64,000 nucleotides of DNA from Devosia soli (GTDB lineage: Bacteria > Pseudomonadota > Alphaproteobacteria > Rhizobiales > Devosiaceae). Shown piece by piece: positions 44,185 through 53,285 of this stretch (position 1 is its first letter; each line of letters starts with the position of its first letter). The position numbers and the translations under genes are program-made. The notes beneath the pieces are model-generated. The model did no database searches. It saw nothing but the letters and a program-made list of their open reading frames with translations, and was not told the DNA's origin. Where the stretch lies: assembly GCF_000970455.1 (NCBI RefSeq), contig NZ_LAJG01000005.1:186001-250000 (forward strand), given 5' to 3'.

Positions 44185-45065
44185 CCGACATTGCCGTCCC
44201 GGCCCCTGCGGCCCGCATGCGTAGTCCGCTTTGGTTCGCCTGGCGCCGGTTTTTGTCCAACAAGGCGGCCGTGGTCGGCGGCGCGGTGCTGGCGATTCTG
44301 ATCCTGATGGCGATCTTCGCTCCGCTGATCACGCCCTATAATCCCGAGGCGCAGAGCTTCCTGACCGAGGCGCTGGCCTTTCCCTCGGCGGAGCACTGGT
44401 TCGGCGTCGATAATCTCGGGCGCGATTTCTATTCGCGCATCGTTTATGGCTCGCGCGTTTCGCTAACTATTGGGTTCACGGCGGCGCTGTTCAGCGTGAT
44501 CATCGGCATTCCGCTCGGCGCGCTCGCCGGCTATTTTGGGGGCCGTATCGACTGGGTGATCATGCGCATCATCGAAGTGTTCTCGGTGGTGCCACCCCTG
44601 CTCGCGGCGCTGCTTCTCGGCGCGATCACCCGCGGCGGTTATGGTACCATCGTCTTCATCGCTGCGCTGTTCGGCTGGGTGCAGGTCTGTCTTCTCGTTC
44701 GCGCGCAGATAAAGGCCTTCCGCGAGAAGGAGTTCGTGCGCGCGGCGCAGGCGCTTGGGGCCTCGCCCTGGTACATTATCCGGCGCCACCTGATCCCCAA
44801 CTCGATCAGCCCGATCATCATCGGTTTCGTGTTGTCCATTCCCCTCGCCATGATGCTCGAAGCCTCGCTCAGTTTCCTTGGCGTCGGCGTTCCGCCGCCC
44901 ACGCCCACCTGGGGGCAGATGATCAATGAGGGCATCGATTTCATGTTCTTCTACTGGCACCTGGCCGTCTTCCCGACTGCCGCGCTCGCCATCACCGTGC
45001 TCGCGACCTCGCTCTTTGGCGACGGGTTGCGCGATGCGCTCGATCCGACCCTGAAAGGCCGCTAA
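44181..45065 (+). CDS. Peptide-type ABC permease (DppC)
   Basis: 294 residues from ATG 44181 (ATGA overlap). N-terminal block HWFGVDNLGRDFYSRIVYG and EAA loop FVRAAQALGASPWYIIR. Ends DGLRDALDPTLKGR, as in DppC. The next gene follows after 2 bp. Confidence 0.93.
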   Translation: MTDIAVPAPAARMRSPLWFAWRRFLSNKAAVVGGAVLAILILMAIFAPLITPYNPEAQSFLTEALAFPSAEHWFGVDNLGRDFYSRIVYGSRVSLTIGFTAALFSVIIGIPLGALAGYFGGRIDWVIMRIIEVFSVVPPLLAALLLGAITRGGYGTIVFIAALFGWVQVCLLVRAQIKAFREKEFVRAAQALGASPWYIIRRHLIPNSISPIIIGFVLSIPLAMMLEASLSFLGVGVPPPTPTWGQMINEGIDFMFFYWHLAVFPTAALAITVLATSLFGDGLRDALDPTLKGR

Positions 45066-45067
45066 AC

Positions 45068-46273
45068 GTGTCCGACAATCTCGCCCGTCAGTTTCTCCTC
45101 CGCGAGGACGTGACCTTCCTCAACCACGGATCGTTCGGCGCCTGCCCCCGCCCGGTATTCGAGACCTATCAGGCCTTCCAGCTCGAACTTGAGAGCGAGC
45201 CGGTCGAGTTTCTGGGCCGGCGCCTCAATGACATGATGCGCATCCCGCGCGAGGCTGTTGCCGCCGAAATCGGCGCGGCGCCGACCAATATCGCCGCGGT
45301 CATCAATGCAACGAGCGGGCTCAACATCGTCGCGCAGTCCCTGCCGCTGCAGCCCGGCGACCAGATCCTGACTACGGACCACGAATATTCGGCGCTCGAA
45401 AAGACCTGGGCCTATGTCTGCCGCAAGACCGGCGCGGAGGTTGTGGTCGTCAAGGTGCCGATGCCGCTGATCTCCGAAGAGGCCTTCACCGACACCATCA
45501 TCGCCGGCATGACCGAGCGCACGAAGGTGCTGTTCCTCAGCCATATCACTTCGCCGACGGCGCTGGTTTTTCCGATCGAACGATCCATCGCCGAAGCGCG
45601 CAAGCGCGGCATCTGGTCGGTGATCGACGGTGCGCATACGCCGGGTCATATCCCGCTCGCGCTCGATGCGCTGGGCGCCGATTTTTATTCCGGCAATTGC
45701 CACAAGTGGATGATGACGCCTAAGGGCTCTGCCTTCCTTCATGCGCGCCCCGAAGTGCAGGGGCTGCTCGACCCCCTGGTCATCAGCCACGGCTGGACCA
45801 AGGAATCGAAAGACCCCGGAGCGCTCGGCGCCTTCGGCAATTCGCCGTTTATCGATGGCATCGAAGTCCAGGGCACGCGCGATCCGTCCGCCTGGCTCAC
45901 CGTGCCGGCGGCCATCCAATATCGCCGGGAAAATGACTGGGCATCGGTGCAGGATCACTGCCGGCAATTGGCGCAGGACACGGCGCGCCGTCTGCGGGAA
46001 CTAACTGGTCTTGAGCCGCTCAGCAGCCCGGAATTTTCCGCCCCGCAGATGGTCGCCATGCCGATCCCCGAATGCGACACGGCGGAAATCCACAAGCTGC
46101 TTTTTGAGCGCTATCGCGTGGAAATCCCGGTCTTCAAGTGGCAGGACCACCATATCGCGCGGCTGTCCGTGCAGGGGTACAATTCCCGCCCGCAGATGGA
46201 TCGTTTGCTCGACGCCCTTTCCGAATTACTCGACCTGCGACCGTCGCGGAGACGTGCGGGCGGGGAGGGCTGA
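45068..46273 (+). CDS. Class V aminotransferase (isopenicillin N epimerase-like)
   Basis: 401 residues from a GTG 2 bp after the permease. PLP enzyme: Schiff-base Lys K213 in NCHKWM, cofactor Asp D188 in VIDGAHTPGH, and TSGLNIV near 83-89 for phosphate binding. Family members include epimerases, C-S lyases (EgtE) and kynureninase-like enzymes; none can be singled out here. Placement at the end of a peptide-type importer operon suggests it acts on the imported amino compound. Confidence 0.88.
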   Translation: MSDNLARQFLLREDVTFLNHGSFGACPRPVFETYQAFQLELESEPVEFLGRRLNDMMRIPREAVAAEIGAAPTNIAAVINATSGLNIVAQSLPLQPGDQILTTDHEYSALEKTWAYVCRKTGAEVVVVKVPMPLISEEAFTDTIIAGMTERTKVLFLSHITSPTALVFPIERSIAEARKRGIWSVIDGAHTPGHIPLALDALGADFYSGNCHKWMMTPKGSAFLHARPEVQGLLDPLVISHGWTKESKDPGALGAFGNSPFIDGIEVQGTRDPSAWLTVPAAIQYRRENDWASVQDHCRQLAQDTARRLRELTGLEPLSSPEFSAPQMVAMPIPECDTAEIHKLLFERYRVEIPVFKWQDHHIARLSVQGYNSRPQMDRLLDALSELLDLRPSRRRAGGEG

Positions 46274-46329
46274 CAAGGCAAGCAAACTGTGGTGAAAGGT
46301 GGCCCGCGCCAATGGAGAGGTAAGACGCC

Positions 46330-47055
46330 GTGAGCCAGGCTGTCCTCGACTATCTCGAGCCGCTCGAAACCCGCACGCGTGGCGTTGCGGTGCTCGACGC
46401 CTTGGCCGATATGGTGGAGCGCTCCGGGCTCAAGATCGGCGATCGCCTGCCGCCGGAAGTCTCGCTTGCTGCCACTCTTGGGGTGGGTCGCTCCACAATC
46501 CGCGAGGCTCTCAATCGCTGGGAAGGTCTGGGCATCATTCGCCGCCGCCGCGGCGATGGCACCTATCTCTCCGCGCGCGTGCAGACTTCGCGTGGCCTCG
46601 TGCCGACCATGGTGCGCCTCGAAGGCGAGGCCCTGCTCCGTCTTCTCGAAATCCGTCGTACGCTCGAGAACGACGTCGTCCGCAAGGCAACGATGAAGGC
46701 GACGCGAGCCCAGCGCGTCGAGATAGCGCGCCTCTGCGACATTCTCCTCAATGAGGTCGCGGCGGGCCGGCCCTGGCGCAAGGCCGACCATGCGTTTCAT
46801 GGGGCCATTTACGACGCCTCGGGCAATCCGATGTATGGCCAGCTTCTGGTCAACCTCGACAATGCGCTCGAACGCGGCGGCAAGTCGCCGTTTTCCGCAG
46901 ACGCTTTCGGCCTCGACTCCTTCCCAATCCACAAGGATCTTGCAGATGCCATGTTGGTGGAGGACACAGAGGGTGCCGTCGGCGCCATCGGCCGCATCAT
47001 CGACGTGGTTGAGCGCGAGGTACAGGCAATCATAGATGGCAAGACTGTCGGCTAG
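46330..47055 (+). CDS. FadR-type GntR regulator (FCD domain)
   Basis: 241 residues from a GTG with GGAGAGGTAAG before it. Winged helix with LPPEVSLAATLGVGRSTIRE, then EALNRWEGLGIIRRRRGDGT, followed by an all-helical FCD ligand domain with ADHAFHGAIYDASGNPM carrying the usual metal-binding Asp/His. Located 57 bp after the aminotransferase, probably the operon's own regulator. Confidence 0.9.
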   Translation: MSQAVLDYLEPLETRTRGVAVLDALADMVERSGLKIGDRLPPEVSLAATLGVGRSTIREALNRWEGLGIIRRRRGDGTYLSARVQTSRGLVPTMVRLEGEALLRLLEIRRTLENDVVRKATMKATRAQRVEIARLCDILLNEVAAGRPWRKADHAFHGAIYDASGNPMYGQLLVNLDNALERGGKSPFSADAFGLDSFPIHKDLADAMLVEDTEGAVGAIGRIIDVVEREVQAIIDGKTVG

Positions 47056-47084
47056 CGTCCCTCCCCTTTTCCATCACGTCTAGC

Positions 47085-47102
47085 GAATGTGACGAAACAT
47101 TC
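47085..47102. repeat. Inverted repeat GAATGT/ACATTC
   Basis: 6-bp perfect arms with a 6-nt spacer between the GntR gene and the DUF6894 gene. May be an operator for either; no U-run. Confidence 0.3.
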
Positions 47103-47162
47103 TGGTTCCTCAGCCAGTTAAGCACTGGGGCCAGATGGAGGCCTCACTCGGACGAGGAGGCT

Positions 47163-47399
47163 ATGCCCAAATTCTTTTTCGATCATTTTGAAGACGGGTC
47201 ACAGGTCGCGTCGGACGCGGTGGGCGTGGAGCTCGCCAGTCTCGAAGCTGCGCGGATGGAAGCAGACATGGCGCTTGCCGAAATGGCGGTCGAACAACTT
47301 CATCAAGGCAGCGAATCGAACCGATCCATCCGGGTGCGCGACGAAGAAGGAAAGACCGTGCTGTTGTGCTCGCTCGGCGTTACCAGTCACACGCTTTAG
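47163..47399 (+). CDS. DUF6894-family small protein
   Basis: 78 residues starting MPKFFFDHFEDGSQVASDAVGVELASLEAA, a highly typical DUF6894 beginning. Ribosome site GAGGAGG. Such proteins are common, often in several copies, in Hyphomicrobiales and have no known function; stress-linked expression is often assumed. Ends with a 4-bp convergent overlap with the diguanylate cyclase gene. Confidence 0.82.
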   Translation: MPKFFFDHFEDGSQVASDAVGVELASLEAARMEADMALAEMAVEQLHQGSESNRSIRVRDEEGKTVLLCSLGVTSHTL

Positions 47400-49192
47400 G
47401 CGATGCGCGTTTGCGGAGCCGGAAGCCAGTCGGTGACCGTAGCGTTGCGGCCGCCGGATTTGGCGCGCAGCAATGCGGCATCGGCGCGCTGCATGAGCGT
47501 TGCGGCTGATTGGCTATCTTCGGTGGAGGCAAGGCCAATCGAGACAGTTACGGTGCCCAACGGCTGACCTTGATAGGTGACGGGCGTGGTCTCGACCGCG
47601 TGGCGGATGGCTTCGGCCATATCGAGCGCAATGTGCTTTTCTGCGCCTTTCAAGACCACCGCGAACTCTTCCCCACCGTAGCGATGGACTATGCCCGAGG
47701 TCTTTGCAGCATCGGTCATGATCGCAGCGACCTGGGTCATCACATGATCGCCGGCATCATGGCCGAACTCGTCATTGAAGCGCTTGAAATGATCGATATC
47801 GATCATCATCAGCGCAGCAGGGAGATCGGTTTCCTCGCGGCGGACACGCAGCAGGTTTTCGTCGAGCGACCGGCGATTGAGAAGGCCGGTCAGCGGATCG
47901 CGTATAGCGAGGTTTGCCAGGCGATCGCGCAACTGGAGATTGGCTATGGCGAGCGCCAGATTCTCCGCGATCAGTTCGATATAGACGCGGGCTTCTGCGA
48001 GGGCCGTGCCTTCGCCGGGTGCTTCGAAATAAAGCATGCCGACCGTGTCACCGCGGGCTGCCAGCGGAACGCAGAGGCCAGCCTCGGCCGCGTTGGTCGA
48101 GAGATGCTGGCAGCGGACATCCGCATCGCTTCGATCACTGAAATGAGCCTTGCCGCGGCGAATGCCCCAGCACTCGAGGCTCGCGAACTCCTGGCGCGAA
48201 GCGCTCGGTGCGCCCCAGGTGCTGCGGGCTGTCAGGGCAGTACGGCCATCGTTCATGATAAAGAGATGGCCTGAAAGCGCAGGAAAGAGCTGGGCTGCAA
48301 ATAGCGAGACGATGGGGGCCAGTTCGCTCTCCTGCCGGCAGGCTTGAAGCCGGTGCATCAATTGCAGGATGCGATCCTTGGTTTCCTGGTCCTTTCGCCG
48401 TTCGGCATCGAGCCGCGCACGCTCAAGGCCATTGTCCCGGAAAATCTGGATCGCCTCGTTCATGTCGCCAATTTCATCGCGCCGGCCATCGCGCACGAGC
48501 TGAACATCGTAATCCTGGTGGGCGAGGCGCCGGACAATGCCGCTCATCTGATGCAGCGGGCGCGCGACGCGGCGCATGAGGACGAAATAGAGCACGCTCA
48601 AAAAGACCAGAGCCGTCAGCGCGAGCAGCGACTTGGCGATCGTGCCCCAGAGGTCGGCCGCGGCCCGGGCTGCGTCGAGCTGATCCTGCGTGCGGGTGGC
48701 GACGAGATCGGCAAAATGTCCGACGGCGGCAAGAAGATCGGCTTGCGCGGCTTCGTGCTGGGGGGAAAACACAGCGGCGCGCGCGACGTCTGCGGCGCCA
48801 TTCTCGAAATCAGCCACGGCCTGCTCCTCGATGGCGTCGAGCATTTCTGCATCGGCTTCAAGTGCATGGAGGGCGCTGATTTCCGCAGGCGGCAGCCCCG
48901 CCTCGCCCAACGCGCGAACAGCGGCTTCGCGGGTTCGCTCCGCGCCGACATCGGCGCGAAAAGCTGCAAGAAACTGCGCCTCGCCTTTCATCACGTAAAG
49001 CCGCGCCGCTTCGGTTGTCTCCTCCGCGCCGCGCTCAAGAGCTTCGACGGCGGCATCCAGGCGCCATGCGGTTTCAACGGCATCGCGTTCGCGATCGGCA
49101 TATTGCGTGGCAAGAATAAAGGCGCCGCCGGACAGGAGCGTCAGCCCGACCGTGATGGCATATGCCCAATTGGTGATCGTGCTGATCTTCAT
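47396..49192 (-). CDS. Membrane diguanylate cyclase (4HB sensor, HAMP, GAF, GGDEF)
   Basis: 598 residues. ATG 49192 has GAGGA upstream. TM1 about 9-30, a periplasmic helical sensor to about 186, TM2 about 187-208, HAMP to about 262, a GAF-like domain about 280-420 (SLFAAQLFPALSGHLFIM, GLCVPLAARGDTVGMLYFE), then GGDEF about 430-590 with active motif RYGGEEF, so likely active. The inhibitory I-site RxxD five residues before the motif is absent (KTSG in its place), so product inhibition by c-di-GMP is probably lost. Makes c-di-GMP from GTP. Confidence 0.9.
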   Translation of the reverse strand: MKISTITNWAYAITVGLTLLSGGAFILATQYADRERDAVETAWRLDAAVEALERGAEETTEAARLYVMKGEAQFLAAFRADVGAERTREAAVRALGEAGLPPAEISALHALEADAEMLDAIEEQAVADFENGAADVARAAVFSPQHEAAQADLLAAVGHFADLVATRTQDQLDAARAAADLWGTIAKSLLALTALVFLSVLYFVLMRRVARPLHQMSGIVRRLAHQDYDVQLVRDGRRDEIGDMNEAIQIFRDNGLERARLDAERRKDQETKDRILQLMHRLQACRQESELAPIVSLFAAQLFPALSGHLFIMNDGRTALTARSTWGAPSASRQEFASLECWGIRRGKAHFSDRSDADVRCQHLSTNAAEAGLCVPLAARGDTVGMLYFEAPGEGTALAEARVYIELIAENLALAIANLQLRDRLANLAIRDPLTGLLNRRSLDENLLRVRREETDLPAALMMIDIDHFKRFNDEFGHDAGDHVMTQVAAIMTDAAKTSGIVHRYGGEEFAVVLKGAEKHIALDMAEAIRHAVETTPVTYQGQPLGTVTVSIGLASTEDSQSAATLMQRADAALLRAKSGGRNATVTDWLPAPQTRIA

Positions 49193-49536
49193 CGCGGTCC
49201 TCACTGACTTGAGGACGAGCTTAGATCAATTCGTTAAAAATCGGTTTAATGCGACTGTTCGACTGCAACGGGGAAGTATCTCGCTCCGACTCGCAAAGGG
49301 CGGCAGGCAGCGACTGAGAACGCGACGCTTTCCGTTGGCTGAGCGCCTCACAGGGAGATGATGCGCTGCCGGACTGCATAAAACTCGGCTCAAAAGCTGT
49401 TGATACGGCCGGGGATTTTCGGATGGAGCGGGGCTGCTGTTGAGGCCATCGACCCTCGCTTTAGAGCCCCGTTTCGGTGGGCTTGGCACAGGCGGGGTTG
49501 TGCGCGTGGTTAAAATGCGGCAAATTCGACAGCACT
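49193..49536. other. 344-bp intergenic stretch, nothing recognised
   Basis: Lies between the divergent diguanylate cyclase and HAD genes. Short open frames occur on both strands but none has a convincing start, ribosome site or family resemblance. It probably holds both promoters; no strong dyad or tRNA fragment was seen. Confidence 0.5.
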
Positions 49537-50277
49537 TTGGGGGAATGCAGCCTGGACTCAAATCTGACGGCACCGACCATCGTGCTCTTCGACCTCGATG
49601 GAACATTGGTTCATCACGTCAATCCACGCGTCTTGCAGATGCTGGAGTTTCTTGACGATTGCTCGCATCGCGCAGCGCGGCTCGTCGCGCGATTCCGCCT
49701 GCGGAGGCGGCAGCGAACCACTGAACAGTGCAAGGCGCCGAAGCTTTTGATGCACCGCGCCATTCATCGCGTGCGTCGCAAGTCCGTCGAGGAAATGCTG
49801 GTGCCCTGCGAAACGTTGCGCAGCGTCCTGCAAAATCTACGCGACCAGGGTGTGATCCTCGGCGTCGTCAGCAACGGCCTCGGCCGCGGCTATGGTCACG
49901 ACGTGCTCGAGGCCTTCGATCTCAAGAAGTATTTTTCCGCCTGCGTCTTTCGCGAGGATGTCGGGCGGGGCAAGCCCTGGCCCGATTCGATCCTTGCGGC
50001 ACTCAAGAGCATTGGCCGGGATGTTCGAGCGCGAGACGTGGTCTGGTATGTGGGCGACCAGCGCAAGGATATCGACGCGGCGCTCGCGGCATCCGCCGCC
50101 CTGCCGCAGCCGATAGTCCCCGTGGCGCTGGGCGCAAGAGCGGCGCTGCGCGCTGTGGAAGGCAATTGCCCCAACTTGCAGATCGCCTGGACGGCGCACG
50201 ATCTCGAACGCCTCCTGGCAAGCCTTTTCGAGCCGGATGCCGATCTCGAATTCGTCGGCCCCGTGGTCGCCGCCTAA
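49537..50277 (+). CDS. HAD-superfamily phosphatase
   Basis: About 246 residues. HAD motifs in order: DLDGTLV (nucleophile Asp), VVSNG, GKPWPD with Lys, and WYVGDQRKDIDAAL. An unusual basic insert (RLVARFRLRRRQRT) sits in the cap region after motif I, about residues 50-80. Start uncertain: TTG 49537 or GTG 49477; neither has a clear ribosome site. Probably a phosphoglycolate phosphatase-like enzyme; substrate not known. Ends in a convergent 4-bp overlap with the ArsR gene. Confidence 0.82.
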   Translation: MGECSLDSNLTAPTIVLFDLDGTLVHHVNPRVLQMLEFLDDCSHRAARLVARFRLRRRQRTTEQCKAPKLLMHRAIHRVRRKSVEEMLVPCETLRSVLQNLRDQGVILGVVSNGLGRGYGHDVLEAFDLKKYFSACVFREDVGRGKPWPDSILAALKSIGRDVRARDVVWYVGDQRKDIDAALAASAALPQPIVPVALGARAALRAVEGNCPNLQIAWTAHDLERLLASLFEPDADLEFVGPVVAA

Positions 50278-50696
50278 AAGTCAAAACCCATTTGATTGGC
50301 CGCTGGCACGGCAGGCGCCGCAGACGGCCTGGGCTGATCGACTGGAGCAGGTTCCGCTCGTTTCGGCTGGCTCTTGGTGATGCGGATCGTCTTGGTGGGC
50401 TTGGCCTCGACGATTGCGCTCGCAGCAGTCATGCCCTCGATCCATCCCCTGCCCGCTTCGAGCTTGGCTGGCTTGAAGGCATAGAGATTTTCGCGTCCCT
50501 TTTTCACCTCGGCGACAAGGCCCGCCGTCTTGAGAACGCGAAGGTGGCGGGAGATGGCCGGGCGGCTGATGGAAAAGGCTTCGGTGAGCACATGCACCGG
50601 CATTGGCCCCGCGCGCAAAAGCTCGAGAATGCGGCAGCGGGTGGCATCGGCCAGGGCCGAATAAAGGGCGATCGGGGGCTTGGGCTTTTTGCTCAT
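50274..50696 (-). CDS. ArsR-family transcriptional regulator
   Basis: 140 residues. Winged helix: ALYSALADATRCRILELL, then VHVLTEAFSISRPAISRHLR, VLKTAGLVAEVKKGRENLYA. The metal-binding CxC of ArsR/SmtB is absent, so it is not a classic metal sensor. A Pro/Ala/Lys-rich tail of about 45 residues with no predicted fold follows the domain. ATG 50696 chosen over a frame seven codons longer. Confidence 0.88.
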   Translation of the reverse strand: MSKKPKPPIALYSALADATRCRILELLRAGPMPVHVLTEAFSISRPAISRHLRVLKTAGLVAEVKKGRENLYAFKPAKLEAGRGWIEGMTAASAIVEAKPTKTIRITKSQPKRAEPAPVDQPRPSAAPAVPAANQMGFDF

Positions 50697-50857
50697 AGCC
50701 TGAGGCCTAAGTAACATGGCCGTTACAGGTCAAGCGCCGCCACCTTTTCTTCACCAGAAACGTTGTGGTCTCGTTGAGCATGACATCGGATTGCCGCATG
50801 GCGGCAATAGTTTCGTCATTCCCCGTACCGCATCGTGATGGCGAGGAGAATTTTTGC

Positions 50858-51547
50858 ATGATGGGAATCGAAGGCCAGAAGGCCTATTCCTGGTGGAGCC
50901 GGGAACAGCGGCCATATAGCCTCGCCGAACTTATCGTCGATGCCGTGGTTCATATCCTGGGCCTGATCGTGGCGGTTGCCGCAGGCTCGGTACTGCTGAC
51001 GCTGACGGCGCTTCATACGGCCCCCGAGGCCTTTCCAGCTCTCCTGACCTATGTTTCGACCCTGATCGTGGTTCTCGGTGTGTCGCTGGCCTACAATATG
51101 TGGCCGGTTTCGCCGATCAAACAGCACCTCGCGCGGCTCGATCAGGCGGCGATTTTCCTTTTCATCGCCGGCTCTTACACGCCTTTTCTCGCTGTAATCG
51201 GCGGCACCAAGACGGGTGCGGTGATGATGAGCCTCGTCTGGGGGGCTTCGCTGATCGGCGTGGCGCTCAAGCTGATCGTGCCGGAACGGTTCGGACGCAT
51301 GGCGATCGCGCTTTATCTTGCGATCGGCTGGAGCGGCGTGGCTGTCTTCCAGGCGCTATCGCAGGAGCTGCCGAGCTCGACGCTGTGGCTGCTTCTTGCC
51401 GGCGGCGTCACCTACTCGACCGGCATCGTTTTTCACCTGTGGGAAAAACTGAAGTTCCAGAATGCGCTATGGCATGTTTTCGTTGTGGCGGGCGCGAGCC
51501 TGCACCTCTGGGCGGTGCTCGACTGCATGGTAATCCACCGCCTCTAG
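50858..51547 (+). CDS. TrhA/hemolysin III-family membrane protein
   Basis: 229 residues from ATG 50858 with GAGGAGAA before it. Seven helices with the PAQR-like metal site: His in AVVHILGLIVA and two His in HVFVVAGASLHLWAVLD, plus Ser/Asp residues in the family. E. coli TrhA has been linked to membrane energetics and lipid homeostasis; real haemolysis is not implied. Monocistronic. Confidence 0.9.
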   Translation: MMGIEGQKAYSWWSREQRPYSLAELIVDAVVHILGLIVAVAAGSVLLTLTALHTAPEAFPALLTYVSTLIVVLGVSLAYNMWPVSPIKQHLARLDQAAIFLFIAGSYTPFLAVIGGTKTGAVMMSLVWGASLIGVALKLIVPERFGRMAIALYLAIGWSGVAVFQALSQELPSSTLWLLLAGGVTYSTGIVFHLWEKLKFQNALWHVFVVAGASLHLWAVLDCMVIHRL

Positions 51548-51548
51548 G

Positions 51549-52007
51549 CTACTTGGCGGCTTCGATGCGCTCGTGCGTGACGGTGTCGCCAGCATCGATC
51601 CCCAGCTCGACGCTGCGGCCGCCGGGAATTTCGAGGACAAACTGAACCGGGCCATCGGACGGAATGCCCGTCGGATCATGCGGTCGCGCGTTGACATGAA
51701 CGTTCTTCACGACGCCATCGCCGGTGATGAAAATCATGTCGAGCGGAATGAAGGTGTTCCGCATCCAAAACGAGACCGGCCGATCCTCGAAGAAATCAAA
51801 GAGCATGCCGGCGTCCGGCGCCAATTCCTGCCGGTACATCAAGCCCTTGGCCCGGCTTTCGGGCGTATCGACGACTTCCACCTTGAACGTGTGGTCGCCG
51901 TTGGCGCTGTGAATGGTCAGGGTTGAATCATCGCTGCATGCGGCGAGCGGCAAGCTGACGCCGACAATAACCGCTACCGCGGCAAGCGCCCGAAACTGGT
52001 GGAACAT
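51549..52007 (-). CDS. DUF192-family lipoprotein
   Basis: 152 residues. Lipoprotein signal with lipobox LPLAAC. DUF192 core: FKVEVVDTPESRAKGLMYR, MLFDFFEDRPVSFWMRNTFI and PLDMIFITGDGVVKNV. Beta-rich, periplasm-facing, function unknown; often next to cold-shock genes in alphaproteobacteria, as here. Convergent with the hemolysin III gene after 1 bp. Confidence 0.92.
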   Translation of the reverse strand: MFHQFRALAAVAVIVGVSLPLAACSDDSTLTIHSANGDHTFKVEVVDTPESRAKGLMYRQELAPDAGMLFDFFEDRPVSFWMRNTFIPLDMIFITGDGVVKNVHVNARPHDPTGIPSDGPVQFVLEIPGGRSVELGIDAGDTVTHERIEAAK

Positions 52008-52045
52008 CGAAGGGCCCTTGCTCAATGTGATTGGCGCCGAGACGA

Positions 52046-52666
52046 TCAGTGGGACGACGGAGCCTCGCCCCAGCCATCGGGGCGAATTTCGGCGACCATA
52101 AGGCCTTTCGGGCCATTGCCGTAGCGGACGAGCACAAATTGTCCGGGCCGCAATTCGGTGATGCCGAAACGGCGCAGGGTTTCCATGTGAACGAAAACGT
52201 CGGGTGTACCCTCGCCCGCAGACAGGAAGCCGAAGCCGCGGATGCGGTTGAACCATTTGACCTCAAGCCGAACCATCGAGGAAGACGGCTCGACGACGAC
52301 ATGGGTGCGTGGGCTTTGCATTTGCGCGGGATGGCGCGCGGTCGATTCGTCCATGGAGACGATTCGGAAGGCTTGCAGACCACCGGGCCGATTGAGCGCC
52401 TCGACGACGATGCGTGCGCCTTCATAGGCGGTCTGATAGCCATCACGACGAAGGCAGGTCACATGGAGAAGGACATCGGCCATGCCGTTGTCGGGGACTA
52501 TGAAGCCAAATCCCTTGCCCGCATCAAACCACTTGATGCTGCCGGAAATCTCGATCGTATCGAGCCCCAAACCGTCCTGACGCGCGGACTGGTCCTCGTG
52601 CCCTTCACTCTCGGACTGCGACGGATTCGCGGGATTCCCGCTGTCACCGTTCAGATTGACCCCCAT
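52046..52666 (-). CDS. Protein with two cold-shock domains
   Basis: 206 residues. Two cold-shock domains, about residues 38-105 and 135-205, each with KWF and an RNP1-like GFGF: SGSIKWFDAGKGFGFIVPD and EVKWFNRIRGFGFLSAGEG. RNP2-like blocks are VLLHVTCLR and VFVHMETLR. The first 35 residues are polar and disordered. Single-stranded nucleic-acid binding, probable RNA chaperone. Shares the orientation of the DUF192 gene, 38 bp apart. Confidence 0.93.
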   Translation of the reverse strand: MGVNLNGDSGNPANPSQSESEGHEDQSARQDGLGLDTIEISGSIKWFDAGKGFGFIVPDNGMADVLLHVTCLRRDGYQTAYEGARIVVEALNRPGGLQAFRIVSMDESTARHPAQMQSPRTHVVVEPSSSMVRLEVKWFNRIRGFGFLSAGEGTPDVFVHMETLRRFGITELRPGQFVLVRYGNGPKGLMVAEIRPDGWGEAPSSH

Positions 52667-52857
52667 ACCCCAACGCCTCTTTGCAACTCCCCGCATCAAG
52701 CGGGTACTCCGACACCACAGCTGCACTCTGGCCGATTCAGGCTCAAAAGTTAAGAAGGTGTTGCGAAATAGTTGTAGTTCGATGTGTTTGACGCCGTTGC
52801 GGGACAGTGGCGCGCTTGTTAGGCCAAGGACATGTCCGTGCGAAAAGGAAAATCTCT

Positions 52858-53274
52858 ATGAAGTATCTGCACACGATGGTGCGCGTCACCAATGTCGACG
52901 AGAGCCTCCGGTTCTATTGCCAGGGCCTCGGGCTTGAAGAAGTGCGCCGCACCGAAAACGAAAAAGGCCGCTTCACCCTGATTTTCCTTCGCGCACCCGG
53001 CGATCAGGGCGGCGAAGTGGAACTGACCTATAACTGGGACCCTGAAACCTATACCGGCGGGCGTAATTTCGGCCACCTGGCCTACCGCGTTCAGGACATT
53101 TATGCGCTCTGCAAGCACCTGCAGGATATGGGCGTCGTCATCAACCGGCCGCCACGCGATGGACATATGGCCTTCGTCCGCTCGCCCGATGGCATCTCGA
53201 TCGAACTTATCCAGGACGGTACCCTGCCCCCGCAGGAACCGTGGGCGTCGATGCCCAACACCGGCGCCTGGTAA
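52858..53274 (+). CDS. gloA: Lactoylglutathione lyase (glyoxalase I)
   Basis: 138 residues from ATG 52858 (AAAAGGAAAA upstream). Metal ligands line up with E. coli GloA: H5 (YLHTM), E55 (VELTYNW), H73 (FGHLAY) and E116 (ISIELIQ). Turns the methylglyoxal-glutathione adduct into lactoylglutathione. The lack of the insert seen in zinc forms fits the nickel-preferring class. Stand-alone gene followed by hairpins. Confidence 0.95.
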   Translation: MKYLHTMVRVTNVDESLRFYCQGLGLEEVRRTENEKGRFTLIFLRAPGDQGGEVELTYNWDPETYTGGRNFGHLAYRVQDIYALCKHLQDMGVVINRPPRDGHMAFVRSPDGISIELIQDGTLPPQEPWASMPNTGAW

Positions 53275-53285
53275 CAGCGTTTACG

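Noticed and set aside
49226..49606. Open frame on the minus strand in the gap before the HAD gene
   Set aside because: Pro/Ser/Arg-rich with no ribosome site or family match, and it runs into the HAD gene on the opposite strand.
50858..51547. Hemolysin III as a virulence toxin
   Set aside because: The family consists of PAQR-like membrane proteins found in most bacteria; the name is historical and nothing here suggests a toxin.
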